Source: Psychrobacillus lasiicapitis
GTDB taxonomy: Bacteria > Bacillota > Bacilli > Bacillales_A > Planococcaceae
NCBI RefSeq assembly: GCF_006861795.1
Contig: NZ_VDGH01000006.1
Coordinates: 62,001-126,000 of the forward strand
Length of the DNA: 64,000 nucleotides
Direction: 5' to 3'
Made by a program: the position numbers and the translations under genes
Notes under the pieces: generated by a model
Told to the model about the DNA's origin: nothing
Databases searched by the model: none
What the model saw: only the letters and a program-made list of their open reading frames with translations
Shown here: piece after piece, positions 7,720 to 16,447 of the stretch
How positions within the stretch are numbered: position 1 is the stretch's first letter
How the letters are laid out: the number at the start of each line of letters is the position of its first letter

Positions 7720-8537
7720 AAAAAGTAGCGATTATTACGGGGTCAACAAGAGGAATTGGACGGAGTATAGCCTTGCACCTTGGACAATTAGATTATCAGG
7801 TTGTGGTGAATGGCACAAAACAGGATTTAGTAGACGAAGTTTTGCAAGATATCGAGCGAACTGGCGGAGTTGCGATGGGATTCGTTGCTAATATGGCCGT
7901 TCCAATTGCAGTTACTAAAATGGTTGATGCAGTGATGACTAAATTTGGCCGCATAGATGTGCTTATACATAATGCAGGTAACTTGCATGATCAAAAATGT
8001 TTAAGGATGACGGATGAAGAGTGGCAATCTGTATTAGATGTGCATTTGAACGGTGCTTTTTATAGCATTCGACGAGTACTTCCCTATATGAAAGAAAGTG
8101 GCGGTGACATAGTTTTAATGACCTCTACAGCCGGGTTAGGAGGCTCGATTGGACAAGTGAATTATAGTGCGGCCAAAGCAGGAATACTTGGTATGACATG
8201 GACGCTTGCAGTTGAACTAAAGCGCTATAACATTCGAGTGAATGCTATTTCACCAGCTGCTTTAACAGATATGACAAGACCTGTTATTGAACATATAAAA
8301 AACAAATATGCCAGTAAAAACGAGCCGTTTCCAGAGTTTTGGAAAGTAGGCGAGACGGATGACGTTGCCCGCTTTGTAGGGGGGCTACTCGCACAGCAAG
8401 ATGCAGATTTAACTGGTGAAATATTTGGTGTTAACGGTCCGAAGGTGACCCGTTGGCAAAAACCTATTCCTATTTTTACTGAAAATAGTATTGATGCATT
8501 TTTCTCAACATGGCAAAGTCGAAAAGGAAGTGAATAG
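7716..8537 (+). CDS. SDR family oxidoreductase (FabG-like)
   Basis: A 273-residue classical short-chain dehydrogenase. The cofactor loop is TGSTRGIGRS (residues ~8-17), the structural NAG is in HNAGN, and the catalytic Ser and YxxxK are in TSTAG and NYSAAKAG. It has a ~25-residue tail beyond typical FabG. A 3-ketoacyl reductase role fits the neighbouring thiolase and dehydratases, giving condensation, reduction and dehydration in one operon without an enoyl reductase. Substrate inferred from context only. Confidence 0.85.
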   Translation: MKKVAIITGSTRGIGRSIALHLGQLDYQVVVNGTKQDLVDEVLQDIERTGGVAMGFVANMAVPIAVTKMVDAVMTKFGRIDVLIHNAGNLHDQKCLRMTDEEWQSVLDVHLNGAFYSIRRVLPYMKESGGDIVLMTSTAGLGGSIGQVNYSAAKAGILGMTWTLAVELKRYNIRVNAISPAALTDMTRPVIEHIKNKYASKNEPFPEFWKVGETDDVARFVGGLLAQQDADLTGEIFGVNGPKVTRWQKPIPIFTENSIDAFFSTWQSRKGSE

Positions 8538-9338
8538 ATGCTTACTTTCGATCATGTTCACTTTTATTATAAAAAAGGCCAGCCCGTTGTCGATGATGTG
8601 AGTTTTACGATTCAAGCGGGGGAGTTTGTGTCGATTGTCGGAGCAAATGGTAGTGGGAAATCCACAGTCGCAAAGCTTATAGACGGATTGCTTTTACCTA
8701 AGAAAGGAACCGTAAAGTTTCACCAATTAGATACGGCAAATCCTAATGATCTCATGAAAATTCATCAACAAATAGGTTTCGTCTTTCAAAATCCTGAGGA
8801 CCAATTTATCACAACGACTGTCATGGATGAAGTGCTATTTGGCCTGCAAAATATTCGTGTTCCAAGGGAAGAAATGCAAGGGAGAATGGAAGCTTCATTG
8901 CGGGCTGTACATATGGAGGATTATTTAGATGCAATGCCGCACCAATTATCAGGTGGTCAAAAGCAGCGTGTGGCGATAGCAGCTATATTAGCAATGCGAC
9001 CACAAATGATTATTTTTGATGAGGCGACTTCTATGCTTGATCCAGAAGGAAGAAAACAAGTGCTAGCTATTATGCAGGATTTACATCATCAAGGCATGAC
9101 GATTGTACATATCACGCATCATATGGAGGAAGCGCTACGAGCAGAGCGTATTTTACTAATACACGAAGGACGCCTTCAATTTGATGGGGACCCATTGAGA
9201 TTTTTTGAAACAGTAGCTGTTACAATCTATCAATTACAGCTACCTTTTGAAGTTCGCTTACATCAAACACTCCAGCTAGAAGGGCCAATAGCTGTCAATT
9301 GGAAAGAAGGGATTCGTTCACAATGGTCTATCAATTAA
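8538..9338 (+). CDS. ecfA1: ECF transporter ATPase EcfA1-type
   Basis: A 266-residue ABC ATPase with Walker A GANGSGKST, Q-loop FVFQNPEDQF (typical of cobalt/ECF ATPases), signature LSGGQKQR, Walker B MIIFDEA and switch His in ITHHMEEA. It energises an ECF transporter together with EcfA2 and EcfT encoded next. It starts one codon after the SDR stop and its 3' end overlaps ecfA2. Most Bacillales carry a general ecfA1A2T set near ribosomal protein genes; this set sits in the bioY operon and probably serves biotin. Confidence 0.9.
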   Translation: MLTFDHVHFYYKKGQPVVDDVSFTIQAGEFVSIVGANGSGKSTVAKLIDGLLLPKKGTVKFHQLDTANPNDLMKIHQQIGFVFQNPEDQFITTTVMDEVLFGLQNIRVPREEMQGRMEASLRAVHMEDYLDAMPHQLSGGQKQRVAIAAILAMRPQMIIFDEATSMLDPEGRKQVLAIMQDLHHQGMTIVHITHHMEEALRAERILLIHEGRLQFDGDPLRFFETVAVTIYQLQLPFEVRLHQTLQLEGPIAVNWKEGIRSQWSIN

Positions 9339-10180
9339 ATAATGTGAGTGTGAAATATTCCAATCGAACGGCGGTAAAAAATATAAGTTGTACAATCGAA
9401 GAAGGTAAATGGATTTCGGTTATTGGCCAAACAGGTGCAGGAAAGTCGACGTTTGTTCAAGTGTTAAAAGGGTTGATTACTAATATTGATGGAGATTATT
9501 TAATCGATCAACGGCCTGTTAAAAGAGATGCTAAAGGGCAACTAATGGTTATCCCAGAAATCGGTTTTGTTTTTCAATATCCGGAGCACCAATTATTTGA
9601 AACGACCGTATTCAAAGAGCTTGTTTTTGCACCAAAGCAACAAGGCTGGTCTCATCAGCAAATTTCAAAGAGCATCTCAAACGTTTTGCCACTACTCGGT
9701 CTGGCAGAAGATATTTTACCATTAGCTCCTTTTCAATTAAGCGGTGGCCAAAAACGCAGAGTAGCAATTGCCTCTGTGTTAATGATGAATCCACAGCTTC
9801 TTATCGTGGATGAACCGACAGCTGGTCTTGATCCAGTAAGTAAAGCTGCATTACTACAATTACTGAAAAAATGGCAGCAGCAAGAAAGCCGCACGATTAT
9901 ATTCGTATCGCATCAAATGGATGATGTTGCAGAATACTCGGATGAAGTAATCGTATTTCATAAAGGTTGCCTAGTAAAACAGTTGGACACCCGTACATTA
10001 TTTTTGGAACAATCTCATTTACTAGAGAAAATAGGAATGTCGCTACCAGAATCCATCCAGTTTTTAAGAATAGTAGAGGAGTTATCGGGAGAGAAGATTA
10101 AAATCTCCAGTTGTAGGGAGCAGGAAATTTTCGATAAGATTCTCCCAATTTGGAGGGCAAGGAGGCTTCTACATGTCTGA
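9323..10180 (+). CDS. ecfA2: ECF transporter ATPase EcfA2-type
   Basis: A ~285-residue second ABC ATPase. Walker A is GQTGAGKST, the Q-loop is GFVFQYPEHQLFE, the signature is LSGGQKRR, Walker B LLIVDEP and the switch His VSHQMDD. The YPEHQLFE form marks the EcfA2 subtype and differs from the NPEDQF form of its neighbour, so the pair is a heterodimer. The chosen ATG gives MVYQLNNVSVKY; an upstream TTG at 9299 would add eight residues. Confidence 0.88.
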   Translation: MVYQLNNVSVKYSNRTAVKNISCTIEEGKWISVIGQTGAGKSTFVQVLKGLITNIDGDYLIDQRPVKRDAKGQLMVIPEIGFVFQYPEHQLFETTVFKELVFAPKQQGWSHQQISKSISNVLPLLGLAEDILPLAPFQLSGGQKRRVAIASVLMMNPQLLIVDEPTAGLDPVSKAALLQLLKKWQQQESRTIIFVSHQMDDVAEYSDEVIVFHKGCLVKQLDTRTLFLEQSHLLEKIGMSLPESIQFLRIVEELSGEKIKISSCREQEIFDKILPIWRARRLLHV

Positions 10181-10976
10181 GAGCGTCTTGATAGGCCAGT
10201 ATATCGGGACCAATTCCGTATTTCACCGACTCGATCCGAGGACAAAGATTGTAAGTATCTTTATCATCATGCTAAGCTTTCTTATGCTTGGGACTGTTAC
10301 GAGTTATGTAATTGCCACTTTATTTGTCCTTGGTATTTTGATGATATCAAAAATACCATTTCCTATTTTTATGAGAGGGTTAAAGCCAATTTTATTTATC
10401 TTGTTTTTTACTTTTATCTACAATATCCTGCTCACAAAAGGTACTGTCATTTGGTCTTGGTCATTTATTGAAGTGACTATGGAAGGAATACAAAATGGAG
10501 TGCGTTTCGTCTGGCGAATTATTTTACTCGTGCTACTAGCTTCTATTTTAACGTTAACGACAAAACCATTAGAGTTAGCAAGTGGCCTTGAAAAGCTATT
10601 GGCACCGCTCTCCAAACTTCATGTGCCGGTCGAACAGTTTTCTTTAATGATTGTAATTGCAATTCGTTTTATACCGACAATTTTACAGGAACTAGAACGG
10701 ATTATCCTCGCACAAAAAGCAAGAGGTCATGATATTAGTAATTTACCGTTTGTAAAGCGAATGCTTGCTTATGTTCCAATTCTAGTTCCTTTGCTGTTCA
10801 CTACTGTACAGCGTGCGGAGCAGTTAACTTACGCAATTGATGCGCGTGCTTATGGTAAGGGAAAGGGAAGAACTGCGTATAAGTTATTGCAATTTCAGCA
10901 AGTAGATTACGTAGTAGGAATGGTCGCTGTTTTATTTGTAATTACAGTGTTGGTCATCAAAATAGGAGGAATGTAA
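10173..10976 (+). CDS. ecfT: ECF transporter transmembrane subunit EcfT
   Basis: A 267-residue membrane protein with about five to six hydrophobic segments. It begins with the family lead GQYIGTNSVFHRLDPRTKI and carries the two Ala-Arg-Gly-type coupling motifs, AQKARGHD near 180 and DARAYGKGKGRT near 225, that contact the ATPases. It overlaps ecfA2 by eight bases. With BioY and the two ATPases it makes a full transporter from one operon. Confidence 0.9.
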   Translation: MSESVLIGQYIGTNSVFHRLDPRTKIVSIFIIMLSFLMLGTVTSYVIATLFVLGILMISKIPFPIFMRGLKPILFILFFTFIYNILLTKGTVIWSWSFIEVTMEGIQNGVRFVWRIILLVLLASILTLTTKPLELASGLEKLLAPLSKLHVPVEQFSLMIVIAIRFIPTILQELERIILAQKARGHDISNLPFVKRMLAYVPILVPLLFTTVQRAEQLTYAIDARAYGKGKGRTAYKLLQFQQVDYVVGMVAVLFVITVLVIKIGGM

Positions 10977-11285
10977 ATGAAAGTATATGGAGCTATCGTG
11001 GACGATGAAACGCGCTGTACGCATTATCATACCGAAAAAGATATTATTGCCATAAAGTTTAAGTGTTGTAACCGCTATTATCCTTGTTATAAATGTCACG
11101 AGGAAGAAGCCGATCATAAAATCGAACGTTGGCCAAAGGAGCAGTTTGACGAACTGGCTATTCTATGTGGGAGCTGTCAGACGGAGTTAACGATTCATCA
11201 ATATATGCAGACGGATAGCTGTCCGGGATGTCAGGCAACTTTTAACGAGCGCTGTAGTGCCCATTATCCGATTTATTTTGAATGA
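10977..11285 (+). CDS. CHY zinc finger protein
   Basis: A 102-residue protein with many Cys/His pairs: CTHYHTEKD, CCNRYYPCYKCHEE, CGSCQTE, CPGCQATFNERCSAHY. This is the CHY zinc finger pattern, expected to bind about three zinc ions. ATG directly follows the ecfT stop (AGGAGGAATGTAAATG), so it is the last gene of the bioY operon and shares its control. Its function in bacteria is unknown; its link to biotin uptake is positional only. Confidence 0.82.
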   Translation: MKVYGAIVDDETRCTHYHTEKDIIAIKFKCCNRYYPCYKCHEEEADHKIERWPKEQFDELAILCGSCQTELTIHQYMQTDSCPGCQATFNERCSAHYPIYFE

Positions 11286-11299
11286 TGCTAATAGATAAA

Positions 11300-11331
11300 A
11301 TCCCAAGATATAATGCATCTTGGGATTTTTG
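11300..11331 (+). terminator. Intrinsic terminator of the bioY-ecf operon
   Basis: ATCCCAAGAT/ATCTTGGGAT 10-bp stem, 7-nt loop, then five T. Confidence 0.9.
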
Positions 11332-11347
11332 TGCATGCGTAATAAAT

Positions 11348-12274
11348 CTAAAATACACATAAAACTAAAGCAACTGTTCCAATTATATGATTAATAATGG
11401 TCAACTGGATGGAGCGCATATGTTCACCCTTTTTTAATCGATATGCTACTTGGCAGGCACCATATACAAGCCATATAGTAGTATAAACAACAATATGGAA
11501 GGTTCCATAATTACTCTCCCAATACGAGAAACCCACTAAAATCGTAACAATTGCTAAATAGTTTAATAAATGATGTGTCCAGTTCAACGACCATTCACGA
11601 TATTTAATAATAGGAAATTTCCGTTTAAACCACAATGTCATCGAAAAGGGAGCGAAAAACAATAGAAGTATTCCAATGATTTTTCCCCAAGCAGCATTGG
11701 GATTTTTAAAGAATTCCCTTGAAAAATCAAGCCAATTATCAGAAGGAATGTAGAATAGTTCATCTGTTTTCATATCAAGAAAAAACGAACTACTTAGTTC
11801 TTTTAATCGACGTTCTGATCCATCATCGTACATTATGAGAATATCCATCGCTGAAAAATCGTTGCCATACCAACTATTATAATAATCGTCTTTAGAACGG
11901 AGGATCATGTCTTGTAGAAAAGACTGGAACTGTTCAAGCATCTTCGGATCATTCACAACCCCAACATGTAAATAAAGAGGGGACCATTTTTCAAAAAATG
12001 TATGCTCATCCCTATTCCCATTTGTAAAATAATATACCTTATTAATTGTTTGGTTTTCGCTAGATGAAGTAACTGGTGTATTAGATTCCAAAGTCACTAA
12101 GTAAAAAGTTAACAAACAAATAGCTATGATAGAGGCAGTCCCGATAATAGAAACCACCCAATTCCTGATTGGCCTTGTTGTTGCGTCAGTAATGGCTTGG
12201 ATAGATGTGTTTTGTTCTGTATCTGTTTGTTTTAGCTTTCGCATTTGCTCGAAAAGCTTTTCTTCATTCATCAT
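11348..12274 (-). CDS. Membrane protein, probable anti-sigma partner
   Basis: About 308 residues: a ~40-residue cytoplasmic N-terminus, one membrane segment (NWVVSIIGTASIIAICLLTF), a ~130-residue extracytoplasmic region without recognised domain, then about four C-terminal membrane segments. It overlaps the 3' end of the ECF sigma gene on the same strand, the usual position of an anti-sigma factor. No zinc-binding ZAS motif is visible. The assignment is by context. ATG is taken 5 nt after GGGAGG; GTG two codons earlier is possible. Confidence 0.6.
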   Translation of the reverse strand: MMNEEKLFEQMRKLKQTDTEQNTSIQAITDATTRPIRNWVVSIIGTASIIAICLLTFYLVTLESNTPVTSSSENQTINKVYYFTNGNRDEHTFFEKWSPLYLHVGVVNDPKMLEQFQSFLQDMILRSKDDYYNSWYGNDFSAMDILIMYDDGSERRLKELSSSFFLDMKTDELFYIPSDNWLDFSREFFKNPNAAWGKIIGILLLFFAPFSMTLWFKRKFPIIKYREWSLNWTHHLLNYLAIVTILVGFSYWESNYGTFHIVVYTTIWLVYGACQVAYRLKKGEHMRSIQLTIINHIIGTVALVLCVF

Positions 12275-12755
12275 GCACACCTCCCATTTCTTTACGTAAA
12301 GCCTGGATTGCTCGTTTTAGTGTGTTTTTGACTTTTTCTTCATTCCAACTAAGTATTTCCGCCGTTTCTTTTATAGATAACTCCTCAATTTTTCTCCATA
12401 TAATGACTTCTCGGTAGGAAGGTTTTAACTTTCCTAAAGCAATATATAACCCGCGAACTTCCTCCAATTCGAAAAATGGGTGCTCAACTAATTTTTCATG
12501 GATTGGTATAAAAGGAATAAATTCAAATAGACGCTTTCTTCGCAAATAGTCAAATGCAATGTTTCTTGCTGTTTTACGAAGCCAAGCTTGAATTTCAACT
12601 GGTGTTCTATGTACATCTCCTGTCCTGACAAAACGAATAAAAACTTCCTGTGTCAAATCTTCCGCTACTTGTCTATGCTGCACTAAATAGGTCATATACC
12701 TAAATATGGACGGACTAAATTGCTTATATATATTTGCTATTTCATAATCATTCAA
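12264..12755 (-). CDS. ECF-family RNA polymerase sigma factor
   Basis: A 163-residue ECF sigma factor. Region 2 shows EDLTQEVFIRFVR and IQAWLRKTARNIAFDYLRRK; region 4 shows LKPSYREVIIWRKIEELSIKETAEI with the HTH ending in VKNTLKRAIQALRKEM. The start is TTG, 6 nt after AAGGAGGTG. The next gene on the same strand, overlapping by 11 bases, is a membrane protein that probably holds this sigma inactive. A self-recognised promoter candidate lies 25 bp upstream. Confidence 0.88.
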   Translation of the reverse strand: MNDYEIANIYKQFSPSIFRYMTYLVQHRQVAEDLTQEVFIRFVRTGDVHRTPVEIQAWLRKTARNIAFDYLRRKRLFEFIPFIPIHEKLVEHPFFELEEVRGLYIALGKLKPSYREVIIWRKIEELSIKETAEILSWNEEKVKNTLKRAIQALRKEMGGVHDE

Positions 12756-12779
12756 AAACGGCACCTCCTTACTACTTAA

Positions 12780-12805
12780 TACGAACGAATAGCTAAAAGG
12801 GGTCA
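12780..12805 (-). promoter_or_regulatory. Candidate ECF (autoregulatory) promoter
   Basis: On the minus strand TGACCC-N16-CGTA lies 25 bp before the sigma gene's TTG. It resembles sigmaW-type promoters (TGAAAC-N16-CGTA) but with CCC for AAC. Autoregulation is common for ECF sigma factors; this is inferred from sequence. Confidence 0.45.
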
Positions 12806-12835
12806 AAAATGAGCTATTTATTGTTTTTTACAAAG

Positions 12836-12874
12836 AAAAGAGTGCCCCAATCTGTCTAGTGGGACACTCTTTTG
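12836..12874 (-). terminator. Terminator of the gntP operon
   Basis: AAAAGAGTGCCCC and the matching GGGACACTCTTTT form a near-perfect stem. On the minus strand it ends in CTTTTC and lies just after the permease stop. Confidence 0.8.
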
Positions 12875-12887
12875 TTGGCTATTAATA

Positions 12888-14276
12888 TTAAACGAATAAG
12901 GAAAGTATCACAGCGGTACTAAATGCAACAAGTGCTTTCATTATCGTAATTGCGAAAATATCTCCATATGCTTGACGATGAGTAAGACCACAAATTACGA
13001 GAATAGTGATCGTTGCACCACTGTGTGGCAAGGAATCTAAGCCACCAGCCGACATGGAAGCGATTCTATGAAGATATTCCGGATCGATCCCCATCGAGTT
13101 AGCTAAGTCCAGATAGTGTTGCCCCATTACTTCAAGAGCAATCGACATCCCGCCCGAGGAGGAACCAACCACACCAGCTAGCACGTTGACAGCAATAGAT
13201 TCAGATATCAACGGATGAGAAGAAACTCCTGTAATTGCATTCCTAACTACTTCAAAACCAGGTAATGTTTTGACAACATTTCCAAAACCTACTTCGGAGG
13301 CTACATTAAATACAGCCAATAATGAACCACTTGCTGCTATAGTGAGCCCGGAGGAAAGCTTGGAAGCGGTAAATGATTTTATATTGATGAGTAACGCAGC
13401 AATAATCCCTACAACAAGTGCAACAATAAGTGCCCATGTAGAACTCAAACTGCTTAAGTTTTGAATATTAAAAGTTTCTTGCAATAATTCAGGAGCATAC
13501 CAGTGACTAACTGCTAAACTAGTTTTCGTAAATACAAAGTTAAGAATGACAACAACTGCTAAAGGAATAATTGCTAGCCAAAAATTTATCACTTTTTCAT
13601 CTGGATTGATAACTGGCTCGTTAGTATGACCTTCTCCATAACCTTCTCCAGCTAGATTTGCTTTTTTTACTCTTCTGGATAACCAAAGATAGCCTAACAA
13701 GAAAATGACTGACCCTGCTACAAGTCCAGTTATTGGCGCAGCATAAGCATCCGTTCCAAAATAGTTTGTCGGAATAATATTTTGGATTTGAGGTGTACCT
13801 GGAAAAGCATCCATTGTATATGTACAACCACCCAAAACAATTACTGCAGGGATAAATCTCTTCGGTATGCCCGCCTCGCGAAAAACTGCTGCGGCAAATG
13901 GATATACTGCAAAAACTACAACGAATAGGGAAACTCCACCATAAGTCAAAATAGAACATGCGAGTATAGTTGCCAGAAGGGCTCTCTTAATCCCAAAGAT
14001 GTTCATAATTTGCTTCGCAATTGCAGTAGTAGCACCGTTTAATTCCATCAGCTTTCCGAATACTGCTCCTAAAATAAATATAGGGAACCATGTTTTAATA
14101 TAGTTTGATAAATTAGGCATGTAAACTTCTGTATAACTAGGCAATAATGCTGCTCCAGATAGAGCTACTGCTAGTAATGTCACAAGGGGAGCAATAACTA
14201 TAACTGGAAAACCACGGTAAGCTAAAAACATAAGTAATCCTAATGAGATGAGAATAGCAAAAACTTCGATAAACAT
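12888..14276 (-). CDS. GntP family permease
   Basis: About 462 residues, strongly hydrophobic with some 12 membrane segments. It resembles GntP-type gluconate/carboxylate:H+ symporters, with glycine- and proline-rich elements such as FPGTPQIQN and SSSGGMSIA and a C-terminal LPHSGATI stretch. It is the last gene of the BKACE operon and likely imports its hydroxy- or keto-acid substrate. The ATG at 14276 is preferred because GGACGG lies upstream; ATG at 14297 would add seven residues. Confidence 0.82.
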   Translation of the reverse strand: MFIEVFAILISLGLLMFLAYRGFPVIVIAPLVTLLAVALSGAALLPSYTEVYMPNLSNYIKTWFPIFILGAVFGKLMELNGATTAIAKQIMNIFGIKRALLATILACSILTYGGVSLFVVVFAVYPFAAAVFREAGIPKRFIPAVIVLGGCTYTMDAFPGTPQIQNIIPTNYFGTDAYAAPITGLVAGSVIFLLGYLWLSRRVKKANLAGEGYGEGHTNEPVINPDEKVINFWLAIIPLAVVVILNFVFTKTSLAVSHWYAPELLQETFNIQNLSSLSSTWALIVALVVGIIAALLINIKSFTASKLSSGLTIAASGSLLAVFNVASEVGFGNVVKTLPGFEVVRNAITGVSSHPLISESIAVNVLAGVVGSSSGGMSIALEVMGQHYLDLANSMGIDPEYLHRIASMSAGGLDSLPHSGATITILVICGLTHRQAYGDIFAITIMKALVAFSTAVILSLFV

Positions 14277-14352
14277 GGGCCGCACCGTCCTTTTCATGTA
14301 GCTAGCTGGAAAGAGCGGGTTTATTCCCGCCCATTCCTACATTTTATTTCTT

Positions 14353-15396
14353 TCAATTGAATGCTTTTTGCTCATCGCTCACTAAGTTAAATTCTTTTAT
14401 ATTTTCAGCAAAAACAGGCAGCTCTTTTGTTTCTTCTGATTTTTTTACAAGAGCGCAAACTAAATCGTTATAAGGAGTATGGACATTTTTCTCTCTTCCT
14501 TTTTTGGACACATGCCCATTGATAAAATCGATTTCCGTTTTAAGACCCTTCTCTAAATCTTGCAGCATACTAGCTTTAAGGTTTGCATGAGGTCCCCACA
14601 CTTCTTCATAAAATGCCATTTTTTCAGGGATGTCTTCCTGCTTTTCCAACTCTAAAAACTCAAAGTCTTTCCCTTGCATTTCTACTAGCTGAACATTATT
14701 TGCATGGGCAACCTTAATCGTTTCATCGGCGATATTTGCTAAGCTTCTCATAGCGTCATGGTTATTTAAAACTTCTCCAAATGTGCATCCTAATGCAGCA
14801 GACATTCCACTAAAGGTGGCATTCATTAAAAGCTTCGACCATTTCATCCCATTAATATTAGTAACGATTTCACAATAACCAACTGTTTCTAAAATATCTT
14901 TAATCGTTTTTAATCTTTCGGTGATATCTCCAGTAAGTTCGCCAACATCAAAAGCATATTTTTTCACTACTTCTAGTTCTGTTGTAAGCTCCGATGCCCC
15001 CGGCCCAATCCAAGTGGCGCCAAAGCCCACTACACCACCAATCGTTCTTTCCTTTCCAACAATAGCCGCAACATTTTCTTCTGGTATACCATTTTGTAAC
15101 GTACACACCACACTATCATCATGTAAAAACGGAAGAATGTTCTCCAAAGAGTCTTTTGTGTAAACTTGCTTTGTCAGTAAGAATATCAAATCATATTTTT
15201 CAGTTAAGTGGTTTGGGTGAATCGCTTTTACAGGAATGATTTCTTCTAAAAAGCCTGTAATTTTTGCTCCGTTTTGATTTAATTTATCTACATTTTGTTG
15301 ATTGATATCTATTAAATCAACATCATATCCTCCTTTCGTAATCAGTGCACCGATAATTGTTCCAAGTGAACCTACTCCTAATACGCCTATTTTCAT
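14353..15396 (-). CDS. PanE/ApbA-type 2-hydroxyacid-like dehydrogenase
   Basis: A 347-residue protein of the ketopantoate reductase family. The N-terminal Rossmann fold starts MKIGVLGVGSLG with the dinucleotide loop GVGSLG, followed by DLIDINQ. The family C-terminal helical domain contains NGMKWSKLLMNATFSG with the catalytic Lys. It is about 45 residues longer than typical PanE. The gap to the BKACE gene is five bases. Here it more likely oxidises a hydroxy acid to the keto acid cleaved by BKACE than serves pantothenate synthesis; this is inference. Confidence 0.78.
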   Translation of the reverse strand: MKIGVLGVGSLGTIIGALITKGGYDVDLIDINQQNVDKLNQNGAKITGFLEEIIPVKAIHPNHLTEKYDLIFLLTKQVYTKDSLENILPFLHDDSVVCTLQNGIPEENVAAIVGKERTIGGVVGFGATWIGPGASELTTELEVVKKYAFDVGELTGDITERLKTIKDILETVGYCEIVTNINGMKWSKLLMNATFSGMSAALGCTFGEVLNNHDAMRSLANIADETIKVAHANNVQLVEMQGKDFEFLELEKQEDIPEKMAFYEEVWGPHANLKASMLQDLEKGLKTEIDFINGHVSKKGREKNVHTPYNDLVCALVKKSEETKELPVFAENIKEFNLVSDEQKAFN

Positions 15397-15401
15397 CAAA
15401 G

Positions 15402-16232
15402 TCACCCCTTTATTAAGCTTTTGGATAGTCGTAAAATTTTTCTTGCTTCATCTGGTGTGGCAACCTCTCTACCTAGAATGCCCGCCAACTCTACTATTCT
15501 CTTTACAAATTGAGCATTTGTAGTAGCTAACTCTCCCTTTCGGTAGTACACACTATCTTCCATTCCAACTCGAACATGACCGCCTAAAAGTATACTCATC
15601 GTATTGATCGTTAGTTGTTCCTTACTAGCCCCTATTGCTGACCATGTGGAACCTTTAGGGAGGCTATCCATTAAAAACATTAGGTTTTTAGGGGTTGCTG
15701 CCATCCCACCATGAACACCTAATACAAATTGAAAATGGAACGGTTCTTCCAATAACCCTTTTTTAGCAATTCGTAAAGCATTATCTATCATTCCTACATC
15801 GAAAATTTCAATTTCCGGTTTTATCTGACGTTCCTTTGTAACCGTTGCCAATTCTTCTAAAAAGGAAGGTGTATTATGAAAAACCTCTTGACCAAAGTTC
15901 ATAGTTCCTGCATCAAATGTAGCCATTTCAGGGTTTAACTCGCAAACTCTTAATCTTGCTTCTTCATTATTCACTAATCCTCCAGCAGTTGTGAGGTTTA
16001 AAATAATATCACATTTCTCCTGCACTCGATCAATTACTTCTCTATACGTATCTAAATCAAGGGTATTATCTCCGTTATGATCCCTAACATGAATATGAGC
16101 GATAGCTGCGCCTTCTTTCCAGGATTCATAAACTGAATCTGCAATTTCTTTTGGCGATAATGGCACGTATGGTGTATGTTCCTTCGTAGTTTGTGATCCT
16201 GTTGGTGCTACTGTAATGATTAATTTTTCCAT
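15402..16232 (-). CDS. Beta-keto acid cleavage enzyme (BKACE, DUF849)
   Basis: A 276-residue TIM-barrel enzyme of the 3-keto-5-aminohexanoate cleavage (Kce/BKACE) family. These enzymes condense a beta-keto acid with acetyl-CoA and split it to acetoacetate and an acyl-CoA. The zinc-binding HxH lies in AIAHIHVRD near residue 47. Other marks are NLTTAGG, the FQFVLGVHGGMAATP strand and GGHVRVGMEDS. The substrate subtype cannot be told. First gene of the operon, behind a sigma-54 promoter. Confidence 0.88.
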   Translation of the reverse strand: MEKLIITVAPTGSQTTKEHTPYVPLSPKEIADSVYESWKEGAAIAHIHVRDHNGDNTLDLDTYREVIDRVQEKCDIILNLTTAGGLVNNEEARLRVCELNPEMATFDAGTMNFGQEVFHNTPSFLEELATVTKERQIKPEIEIFDVGMIDNALRIAKKGLLEEPFHFQFVLGVHGGMAATPKNLMFLMDSLPKGSTWSAIGASKEQLTINTMSILLGGHVRVGMEDSVYYRKGELATTNAQFVKRIVELAGILGREVATPDEARKILRLSKSLIKG

Positions 16233-16279
16233 TCTTTACCCCTCGCATTCTATATAATTGGTTATTCGCTTAATATAAT

Positions 16280-16295
16280 GCAATTTGCATGCCAA
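16280..16295 (-). promoter_or_regulatory. Sigma-54 (-24/-12) promoter of the BKACE operon
   Basis: Minus-strand TTGGCATGCAAATTGC matches TGGCAC-N5-TTGC, with GG and GC exactly 12 nt apart. It lies about 50 bp before the BKACE start. The adjacent gene encodes a sigma-54 activator. Confidence 0.85.
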
Positions 16296-16345
16296 CTATA
16301 AAAAGTGCAATGGGAAAGGCTTTCTTTTCTCATTTAAAACAGAGT

Positions 16346-16361
16346 GATGAAATAATTCATC
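16346..16361. promoter_or_regulatory. Candidate enhancer site for the sigma-54 activator
   Basis: GATGAA-ATAA-TTCATC is a perfect 6-bp dyad about 55 bp upstream of the -24 element, a place and form typical of upstream activating sequences. Confidence 0.55.
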
Positions 16362-16415
16362 GTTTTTAAATTAAAATTATAACTATAAGCCACGAATTGA
16401 GAAGTATTGGCGATT

Positions 16416-16447
16416 AAAAAAGGAATCAGTTTTGATTCCTTTTTTAA
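16416..16447 (-). terminator. Terminator of the sigma-54 regulator gene
   Basis: AAAGGAATCA/TGATTCCTTT stem with a four-base loop. On the minus strand it ends in T runs and overlaps the regulator's stop region. Confidence 0.8.
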
